A stretch of DNA of 64,000 nucleotides, from NCBI GenBank assembly GCA_005503085.1, contig SCOI01000027.1, forward strand, positions 1-64,000. Reading direction: 5' to 3'. The stretch's first letter is position 1, and the number at the start of each line of letters is the position of its first letter. Below are positions 56,142 to 64,000 of this stretch, piece by piece. Source of the stretch: Burkholderiales bacterium C2 (GTDB lineage: Bacteria > Pseudomonadota > Gammaproteobacteria > Burkholderiales > Burkholderiaceae_C). The position numbers and the translations under genes are program-made. A model generated the notes under the pieces. It saw only the letters and a list, made by a program, of their open reading frames with translations. It did not search any database and had not been told where the DNA came from.

Positions 56142-56532
56142 AATGCCCGGTCGTGCCGAGTTCGTGCAGGGTCTGGGCGAGTTGCAACACATCGATGGGC
56201 TTGAGCCAGTAGGCCATGAAGCCGGCTTCCAGCGCGCCCGCGATCTGCTCCGGCAAGGCGTCGGCCGACAGCGCCACGCAGGGCAGATGCGCATGCGGCG
56301 TCTCTGCCCGCAGCCGCGCCAGCAGCTCCAGCCCATTCATATCGGGCAGGTTCATGTCGATCAGCAGCAGATCCGGCTTGTCTTCGCGCAGCGCCTGCAA
56401 GGCCTGAGCCCCGTCCTCGACGCAGTCCAGGCTCCAGCCCGGCAGGCGCCGGAACACCTCTTCCATCAACACGATGTTGATGCGGTCGTCTTCGACGTAG
56501 AGCACACGGCGCATGGGCGCGGAATCTGGCAT
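56140..56532 (-). CDS. Single-domain response regulator (CheY-like)
   Basis: Receiver-only protein of 130 residues. Start ATG 56532 (MPDSAPMRRVLYVEDDRINIVLMEEVF); ATG 56514 is a possible alternative. Acidic residues VEDD, phospho-acceptor Asp in DLLLIDMNLPDMNGLELL, Ser/Thr position VALSAD and Lys in YWLKPIDV are all present. The text resembles the receivers at the C terminus of hybrid kinases. No kinase is adjacent; it could take phosphate from the hybrid kinase at 31-33 kb or elsewhere. Confidence 0.9.
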   Translation of the reverse strand: MPDSAPMRRVLYVEDDRINIVLMEEVFRRLPGWSLDCVEDGAQALQALREDKPDLLLIDMNLPDMNGLELLARLRAETPHAHLPCVALSADALPEQIAGALEAGFMAYWLKPIDVLQLAQTLHELGTTGH

Positions 56533-56582
56533 GGGGACACCGGCGGATCGGGGACGGCGCAGGGTAGCAGCGAATCGGCCTC

Positions 56583-57188
56583 TCAGGCCGGCGTCTGGAG
56601 GCGGCGCTCCAGAAAATCGAGCCGGTCCTGGCCCCAGAAGATCTCGCCATCGAGCACATAGCTGGGCGCACCGAACACACCGGCAGCTATGGCCTGCTGG
56701 GTATGGGCGGCATAGTGCGCCTGCACGGCCGCGTCGTCGGCGTCCGCCAGGCGCTCGGCGGCCAGGCCTTGCTCGGCCAGCAATTCTGCCAGCACCGCCG
56801 TATCGGCGATATCGCGCTGCTGGGCCCAGACGGCGCTCATCACCGCGCCGGCCAGGCGCAGTGCCGCCGCGCTGCCGTCGTGCCGGTCCACCGCGATGAT
56901 CAGGCGGGCGGCCGCATCGCCGGAGACCGGAAAGAAGCGCGGCTGCACATGCAGCGGCAGGCCCAGCCAGCTGCTGAAGCGCTGCAGCTCGACCAGACGA
57001 TAGGCCTGCCGCTGCGGTGCCCGCTTGGCCAGCGGCAGGCCGCCCGAGACCGGAAACACCCCGCCCAGATCGACCGGCAGCACGCGCACCTCGGCACCGG
57101 TGCGTGCCAGCAGCGCACAGAAGCGGGCATGGCCCAGATAGGTCCACGGGGATTGCGGGGCGAAGTAGTAGTCGATCGTGCGGGGCAT
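56583..57188 (-). CDS. 2-hydroxychromene-2-carboxylate isomerase family protein (DsbA-like)
   Basis: Thioredoxin-fold, glutathione-transferase-kappa-like protein of 201 residues. The N terminus IDYYFAPQSPWTYLGHARFCALL replaces the CxxC of DsbA with a Ser-Pro-containing site (SPWTYLG), as in HCCA isomerases such as NahD. The C-terminal part has GVFGAPSYVLDGEIFWGQDRLDFLERRL, the cis-Pro loop and substrate site. The true substrate is uncertain, as no naphthalene-pathway genes are close. Confidence 0.87.
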   Translation of the reverse strand: MPRTIDYYFAPQSPWTYLGHARFCALLARTGAEVRVLPVDLGGVFPVSGGLPLAKRAPQRQAYRLVELQRFSSWLGLPLHVQPRFFPVSGDAAARLIIAVDRHDGSAAALRLAGAVMSAVWAQQRDIADTAVLAELLAEQGLAAERLADADDAAVQAHYAAHTQQAIAAGVFGAPSYVLDGEIFWGQDRLDFLERRLQTPA

Positions 57189-57412
57189 GGCATCTCCTGG
57201 GCTGCGCGCAGTCTAGTGCAGGGGATGGGGCTGTGCGAAGCGTGACTTATGCCGCAGGCGCGCTCCCCCGGCTGAGGGGGGCTTGTCGGCAAGGGCACCA
57301 CAGCCCTCCACTTAAAATTTCTACATCGTCAAACGCTTGGCGACCAGCGGACGCGCTGGCAGACCAAGCCAACAAGATGCCCGCCCCCACGGGCTGATAA
57401 GGGAATAGGTCC
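57189..57412. other. Divergent intergenic region upstream of the MHFG gene
   Basis: Contains a G/C-tract hairpin GCTCCCC-N7-GGGGGGC (about 57262-57282) resembling the repeat element seen at 28998-29075, then an AT-richer patch (CTTAAAATTTC near 57312) that may hold the promoter of the PEP-CTERM gene. No small gene is evident. Confidence 0.4.
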
Positions 57413-58189
57413 ATGTCCATACTCGTCACCATGGCGCTTGCTGCGTCGGGCGCAACTTTGCCCCAATGCTCCTGGGATAGGCCGGGGGTGAACCCCTTCA
57501 TGGGCGATGTGGTGGCGGCCGTGGATCGCTACCAGGACATCCCGGCGGCCACCCGCGCCAAACTGAAGGCGCGCATGCAAAAGCGCAGCTACGACGAGAT
57601 GGTCACGATCACGCGCGAGTCGATCAACGGCCAGGCCGAGTACAGCCCGCAGATCAATGCCATGCATTTCGGCCAGGGCAGCGTCTGCGGCACGGTGACC
57701 CGCGCCCGCTGGACCGACCAGATGCAGGAACGCGGCCTGGTCTATTGCGAGGACGGCGAGTGCATCCTGGTGCCCACGGTCTGCCGCAATGTCAGCCGCA
57801 TCAAGCGCACCAAGCAGGCGGCCGCACCGGCTGCCGCCACCAATGTGGCGTCCTCGACCCGCGAAGGCGAAGACCCGCAGGCCCTGCTGGAGATGGACCC
57901 GACCGGCGCTGGTGTGCCGGGCGGCGGCGCGCCTGCGACCGTGGCCGGCAGCGAACCGAGCTTCTCTCAAGTCGCCGCCTTGCCCAGCGGCCAACCGGTG
58001 GCCACCGGCCCCAGTCTGCCCGGGAGCTTCACCGGTGGCGGCCTGACACCGCCGCCCGGCGGCGGTCTGGGCGGCATCCCGCCGCTGCCGCCCGGCGTCA
58101 CCACGCCGGTGCCCGAGCCCGAGACCTGGGCCCTGATGCTGGCCGGCCTGGCGACGGTCGGCTGGGTGGCCCGCCGCCGCCGCGCCTGA
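57413..58189 (+). CDS. MHFG-type PEP-CTERM protein
   Basis: Exported surface protein of 258 residues. The N-terminal MSILVTMALAASGATLPQC serves as a short signal segment. The segment QINAMHFGQGSVCGTVTR contains the Met-His-Phe-Gly motif that names this PEP-CTERM family; four cysteines (SVC, YCEDGEC, VC) flank it. A Pro/Gly-rich spacer leads to VPEPETWALMLAGLATVGWVARRRRA, a complete exosortase sorting signal at the C terminus. Exosortase itself is not in the window. Function is unknown. Confidence 0.87.
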   Translation: MSILVTMALAASGATLPQCSWDRPGVNPFMGDVVAAVDRYQDIPAATRAKLKARMQKRSYDEMVTITRESINGQAEYSPQINAMHFGQGSVCGTVTRARWTDQMQERGLVYCEDGECILVPTVCRNVSRIKRTKQAAAPAAATNVASSTREGEDPQALLEMDPTGAGVPGGGAPATVAGSEPSFSQVAALPSGQPVATGPSLPGSFTGGGLTPPPGGGLGGIPPLPPGVTTPVPEPETWALMLAGLATVGWVARRRRA

Positions 58190-58199
58190 GCCTTCCGGC

Positions 58200-58202
<3 letters not shown>
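58187..58202. terminator. Palindromic hairpin holding both convergent stop codons
   Basis: TGAGCC-TTCC-GGCTCA: the left arm begins with the TGA of the MHFG gene (58187-58189) and the right arm ends with the TGA (minus strand, 58200-58202) of uvrA. Short, with no T-tract; termination is possible but weak. Confidence 0.45.
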
Positions 58203-61130
<2,928 letters not shown>

Positions 61131-61216
61131 GGAAGCTGGGGGACGAGGTGGCTGACGGAGAACCCGCCATCATAGGCCGAGGACCCGGATTCGCGCGGGC
61201 TGATCGGGCCGGCCTG

Positions 61217-61245
61217 CTGACAAAGCTTGTCAGTACCGGCCGGTA
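61217..61245. promoter_or_regulatory. Tandem palindromes between uvrA and the TetR gene
   Basis: CTGACA-AAGCT-TGTCAG (61217-61233) has the same CTGACA-N5-TGTCAG form as the repeat upstream of recA, with the preceding CCGGCCTG also identical. It is followed at once by the perfect 12-base palindrome TACCGGCCGGTA (61234-61245). A third, looser TTGTC/GACAA pair lies at 61250-61267. Confidence 0.6.
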
Positions 61246-61260
61246 GGTCTTGTCGATACC

Positions 61261-61291
61261 TTGACAAATATTCGCACGGTCGTGCTAAATT
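61261..61291 (+). promoter_or_regulatory. Promoter and operator of the TetR gene
   Basis: A perfect -35 TTGACA (61261-61266) is followed 18 bases later by CTAAAT (61285-61290; TAAATT with a 19-base spacer also possible). The operator TTCGCACGGTCGTGCTAA (61271-61288) fills the spacer, so bound repressor would block RNA polymerase. The same operator, perfect, recurs at 61946-61963. Transcription would start near 61297, almost at the ATG. Confidence 0.75.
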
Positions 61292-61298
61292 CCGACTC

Positions 61299-61901
61299 AT
61301 GGAAGCCAAGACCGAGCGCAGCGAGTTGACCCAGAGTGCCATCGTCGATGTCGCGCTGGAGATGGCCGCGCTCGACGGCCTGGAGAGCCTCAGCATCGGC
61401 GAGGTGGCCAAGCGGCTGAACCTGTCCAAGAGCGGGGTGTTCTCCCGCATCGGCTCGCGCGAGGGCCTGCAGCGCGCGGTGCTGGAGGAGTTCGACCGGC
61501 GCTTCCAGCAAGACATCCTGGTGCCGGCGCTGCGCGAGCCGCGCGGCCTGCCGCGGCTGGACGCCATCATGGCGGCCTGGCTGCAGCGCACCACGCTGGC
61601 CGGCCCGCGCGGCAGCTGTCTCTATGTGGCCGGCAGCTTCGAGTTCGACGACCGCGACGGCCCGCTGCGCGAGCTGCTGCTGGCCGGTGTGCGGCGCTGG
61701 CGCGGCGCGCTCAAGCGCAGCGTGCTGCAGGCGGTCGAGATGGGCCATCTGCGCGCCGACCTGGACGCCGAGCAGCTGGTGTTCGAGCTCGACGGCCTGT
61801 TCACCGCGCTGATGCGCGAGGCCCGCTTCCTGCGCGAGCCGCTGACGTCCCAGCGCGGCTGGGCCAGCTACCAGCGCCTGATCCAGCACTACAAGTCCTG
61901 A
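61299..61901 (+). CDS. TetR/AcrR-family repressor
   Basis: Transcriptional repressor of 200 residues. Start ATG 61299 (MEAKTERSELTQSAIVDVALEMAALDG); a 24-codon upstream reading would pass through its own promoter. The helix-turn-helix is GLESLSIGEVAKRLNLSKSGVFSRIGSREGLQRAVLEEFDRRF. The C-terminal ligand domain (60-200) has SCLYVAGSFEFDDRDGPLRELLLAGVRRWR. No ribosome-binding site is seen, consistent with a leaderless mRNA. Matching operators at its own promoter and before the downstream peptide/hydrolase genes imply control of both. The inducer is unknown. Confidence 0.9.
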   Translation: MEAKTERSELTQSAIVDVALEMAALDGLESLSIGEVAKRLNLSKSGVFSRIGSREGLQRAVLEEFDRRFQQDILVPALREPRGLPRLDAIMAAWLQRTTLAGPRGSCLYVAGSFEFDDRDGPLRELLLAGVRRWRGALKRSVLQAVEMGHLRADLDAEQLVFELDGLFTALMREARFLREPLTSQRGWASYQRLIQHYKS

Positions 61902-61945
61902 GTCCGCCCTGCAGACCATGGTCCTGCTTCACCCCACGCGCCAAT

Positions 61946-61963
61946 TTCGCACGATCGTGCGAA
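61946..61963. promoter_or_regulatory. Perfect 18-base TetR operator upstream of micropeptide/hydrolase genes
   Basis: TTCGCACGATCGTGCGAA is a perfect palindrome and differs at two positions from the site in the TetR promoter. It lies 35 bases before the start of the 39-codon gene. Confidence 0.8.
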
Positions 61964-61997
61964 CAACATCGGCGCATTCACCCGTCAGGAGGCTTTG

Positions 61998-62117
61998 ATG
62001 ATTGAGCTGCTTTTGCTGATCCCGGTGGCGCTGCTGGCCTGGCGCGCCTGGCTGGGCCTGCGCCGGCTCTGGCGCGCCGTGCCGAACGACAACCGCGACT
62101 TCATTTTTCCGGAGTAA
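61998..62117 (+). CDS. 39-residue membrane micropeptide
   Basis: Short gene preceded by a perfect AGGAGG (61987-61992) five bases before ATG. The product begins MIELLLLIPVALLAWRAWLG, one membrane helix, then LRRLWRAVPNDNRDFIFPE: a basic, aromatic juxtamembrane part and an acidic end. It is too short for a domain assignment. It lies between the TetR operator and the hydrolase gene (five bases before its ATG), so it is probably the first gene of the repressed operon. Function is unknown. Confidence 0.7.
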   Translation: MIELLLLIPVALLAWRAWLGLRRLWRAVPNDNRDFIFPE

Positions 62118-62122
62118 GCACG

Positions 62123-63016
62123 ATGAGCGACAAGACCCTGCCCCCCAACCCGGCCGCGCTGTTCTATGCCGCCGGGGGCGGCCAACGCCTGCTGCGCGGC
62201 GCGCTGGACCTGCTGCAGCGGCTCAGCCCGCGACTGGCGGCCGGCTTGGCCTACCAGTTCTTCATCACGCCGATACCCAGCAAGCAGGCGGCACGGCGAC
62301 GGCCGGTGCCGCCCGAATGGCAGCCGCTGCACTGGTTTTTCGAGGGCCGGCGCCTGGTGGCCTGGCAGCGCCGCGACGCTGCGGTACCGGACATCGTGCG
62401 CCCGCGTGTGCTGCTGGTCCATGGCTGGGCCGGCGATGCCCAGCAGATGCGGCCGCTGGGCGAGGCGCTGTGGCGCGCCGGCCTGGACCCGCTGCTGCTG
62501 GACCTGCCGGCCCATGGCCGCAGCAGCGGCCGGCAAAGCCATCTGCCGGAGTTTGTGCGCGCGCTGCGCTCGGCCGGCCAGCACTTCGGCCCGTTGCGCG
62601 GCGTGGTCGCGCATTCGCTGGGTGCCCTGGCCGCCAGCCAGGCGCTGGCCGGCGGACTGGCGGCCGAGCGCCTGGTGCTGCTCGCGGCCTCGGCGCCGCC
62701 ACGCCAGGTGCTGGGCTGGTTCGGCGGCAGCTTCGGCCTGGGCCGCGCCGTGCAGGCGCTGATGCGGCAGCGGCTGGAGGCGCTGTCGGGCGGGCAGGGG
62801 CTGGAAATCTTCGAGCCGGCCTGGCTGGGCGCGCGGCTGAAGCAGCCGACCTTGCTGCTGCACGACAGCGAGGACCGCGCAGCACCGCTGGCCGCCGCCC
62901 AGGCGCTGGCGGCGGCCCTGCCCGAGGCCCGGCTGCAAGTCAGCAGCGGCCTGGGGCACCGCCGCCTGCTGGCCGACGCGGCGACGCTGGCAGCGGTCTG
63001 CAGCCACCTCGGCTAA
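62123..63016 (+). CDS. Alpha/beta hydrolase
   Basis: Hydrolase-fold protein of 297 residues. The oxyanion region is LLVHGWAGDAQQM; the nucleophile elbow is VAHSLGALAA (A-H-S-L-G in place of G-x-S-x-G); the acid lies probably in LLLHDSEDRAAP and the catalytic His in GLGHRRLLAD near the C terminus. An N-terminal extension of ~85 residues with YQFFITPIPSKQAARRR precedes the fold. No secretion signal. The substrate is unknown; related TetR-controlled hydrolases act on lipids or aromatic esters, which is only an analogy. Confidence 0.87.
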   Translation: MSDKTLPPNPAALFYAAGGGQRLLRGALDLLQRLSPRLAAGLAYQFFITPIPSKQAARRRPVPPEWQPLHWFFEGRRLVAWQRRDAAVPDIVRPRVLLVHGWAGDAQQMRPLGEALWRAGLDPLLLDLPAHGRSSGRQSHLPEFVRALRSAGQHFGPLRGVVAHSLGALAASQALAGGLAAERLVLLAASAPPRQVLGWFGGSFGLGRAVQALMRQRLEALSGGQGLEIFEPAWLGARLKQPTLLLHDSEDRAAPLAAAQALAAALPEARLQVSSGLGHRRLLADAATLAAVCSHLG

Positions 63017-63265
63017 GCGTGCAAACTGCGCAACTCCGCCCGGGCCTAGGGCCGGCCCCAGGTCTGGCGGGCCGGCCGCGTCCCTACACTGGCGCCACAA
63101 GCAGCAAGAGAGAGCCCCAGCGCCCCCATGATGAGCCCGCACCAGATTCAGGCCCGGCCTTGTGGCACCCGCCGTGCCGGGTCGCATCCCCAGGCGCGCA
63201 GCCACGCGGCCGCCTGAGTCCTGCCCATTCTCAAGCTGCCCGCGAATGCGCCGATAGGCCTGGTA

Positions 63266-64000
63266 ATGAGCATGGTTTGCCCCGCGTCCTGGATGCCGCG
63301 CGGCCGCGTCCTGGCCCTGTGCCTGGCGCTGGCCGCGCCGCTGCTTGGCTGCCAGCCGGGCGGGCAGGAGGGCCGCAATGCGCAGACCGGCCAGCGTGAC
63401 GAGGCGCTGTGGCAGGAGATCGAGCAGAGCGAACGCCTGAGCCGGGGCCGGCCCCAGCAGCAGGAGCAGGTCCTGCAGACTCTGCAGGCCCGCACCGCGC
63501 CGGGCAGCGCCGAGCGCCTGGAAGTGCTCAGCCTGCGAGGGCTGACGGCCGGCCAGATGCGCGACCGCGCGCGCGTCGATGAATTGCTGAGCCAGCTGAA
63601 CCATTGGCCGGTCGAGGCCGACCGACCCTCGGCCGAGCTGGCGGCGGCCGTGATGCTGGCCCAGTTTCATCAGAACAAGGGCGATCTGCGCGAGGCGCTG
63701 AAGGCCCTGGCCCCGCTGGAGCAGCAAGGCCAGGCACCGCGCGCACCGCGCGTGCTGCTGCGCGCCCATGCAACCTTGGCCACGGTGCAGAGCGACCGCG
63801 GCCAGATGGAGGAGGCGCTGGCCGCCGCGCTGGCCGCGGTGCGTCAGGCCGAGGGCCTGGGCGCCCACTGGCGCCGTGCGTCCGGCCTGAACGAGCTGGC
63901 CCGCACCTACCACCGCGCCCAGCAGGTCGAGCGCGCCAAGCAGATCCATGCCGAGGCCTTGCGCGCGGCCCAGCTCGACCCCGACCCGGTGCTGATGAGC
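63266..64000 (+). CDS. Repeat-containing lipoprotein, 3' end cut by window
   Basis: Frame open from ATG 63266 (or ATG 63293, which gives a neater signal peptide) to the last base, 245 codons seen. The start is MSMVCPASWMPRGRVLALCL, with lipobox LLGC; the mature chain then has helical repeats such as SAELAAAVMLAQFHQNKGDLREALKALAPL and RASGLNELARTYHRAQQVERAKQIHAEALRAAQ, typical of TPRs. Because the 3' part is missing, a downstream catalytic domain (TPR proteins of this style often end in GGDEF or kinase domains) cannot be excluded. The 249-base gap before it shows nothing more than an unlikely 29-codon frame at 63128. Confidence 0.75.
   Translation, partial: MSMVCPASWMPRGRVLALCLALAAPLLGCQPGGQEGRNAQTGQRDEALWQEIEQSERLSRGRPQQQEQVLQTLQARTAPGSAERLEVLSLRGLTAGQMRDRARVDELLSQLNHWPVEADRPSAELAAAVMLAQFHQNKGDLREALKALAPLEQQGQAPRAPRVLLRAHATLATVQSDRGQMEEALAAALAAVRQAEGLGAHWRRASGLNELARTYHRAQQVERAKQIHAEALRAAQLDPDPVLMS

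Noticed and set aside
61217-61233. LexA box for uvrA
   Set aside because: CTG-N11-CAG is one base longer than the LexA spacing and lacks CTGT/ACAG ends; kept as a different palindrome.
63128-63217. 29-codon frame upstream of the last lipoprotein
   Set aside because: No ribosome-binding site and no hydrophobic or conserved character; probably chance.
61985-63949. Minus-strand open frame of 654 codons opposite the hydrolase and the last lipoprotein
   Set aside because: Spans two genes on the other strand plus their intergenic region, without a domain or ribosome-binding site.

Overview
The window is GC-rich DNA (roughly 68% by eye) densely packed with genes, from a Burkholderiales-type betaproteobacterium. 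Protein styles (GatCAB, MreBCD-PBP2-RodA, RecA-RecX, SucCD, PglL, two PEP-CTERM proteins) and gene order suggest the Roseateles/Rubrivivax/Leptothrix neighbourhood. That placement is inference from gene content; no rRNA or other phylogenetic marker was compared. I see no tRNA, rRNA, CRISPR array, prophage or intact insertion sequence. The window looks chromosomal, with accessory islets between housekeeping blocks.

Layout. 1-3.6 kb: end of a TonB-dependent receptor, pyrE, a DUF4124 protein. 3.7-6.9 kb (minus): gatCAB amidotransferase. 7.2-13 kb: mreBCD-mrdA-rodA elongasome operon with a possible attenuator after mreB. 13-15.2 kb (minus): two-component system divergent from recA. 15.2-24.2 kb: recA (LexA box), recX, DUF2889, sucCD, a TerC protein, then Ser/Thr kinase, PP2C phosphatase, FHA protein and a metallo-beta-lactamase-fold protein. 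24.2-25.3 kb: type IV pilin gene with a sigma-54 promoter, followed by a lower-GC scar. 25.3-27.4 kb (minus): diguanylate cyclase. 27.4-30.8 kb: ATP-grasp / alpha-E / transglutaminase operon with a sigma-54-type promoter. 30.8-34.6 kb (minus): slyX, hybrid histidine kinase, nadC, FAH-family hydrolase. 34.7-42 kb: rlpA, then an unassigned DUF4331 / lipoprotein / repeat protein / HupE-like / TonB-receptor operon. 42-47.9 kb: pglL, moaC, bepA-like protease, a PEP-CTERM/DNRLRE/collagen chimera, a YvlD-like membrane protein. 48-49.2 kb: manganese (yybP-ykoY) riboswitch and an Alx/TerC gene. 49.3-55.5 kb: Fur-box tonB-exbB-exbD, a siderophore receptor, a PiuC-type dioxygenase and an FMN alpha-hydroxy-acid oxidase. 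55.6-58.2 kb: SWIB protein with a histone-H1-like tail, response regulator, DsbA-like isomerase, MHFG PEP-CTERM protein. 58.2-64 kb: uvrA divergent from a self-controlled TetR regulon (39-residue membrane peptide and alpha/beta hydrolase), then a repeat lipoprotein cut by the window end.

How the parts relate. Three outer-membrane TonB-dependent receptors are present; one sits with its own TonB-ExbBD motor under a likely Fur site, while the one at 39.9 kb closes a five-gene envelope operon whose cargo is unknown. Two promoters fit the sigma-54 GG-N10-GC rule, one for the pilin and one for the amidoligase-like operon, each with paired upstream dyads. recA and uvrA, 46 kb apart, both have the same palindrome CTGACA-N5-TGTCAG in a divergent promoter region, distinct from the canonical LexA box that only recA has. 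The least understood loci are the DUF4331-HupE-TonB operon, the ATP-grasp operon, the PEP-CTERM chimera and the TetR/micropeptide/hydrolase regulon.
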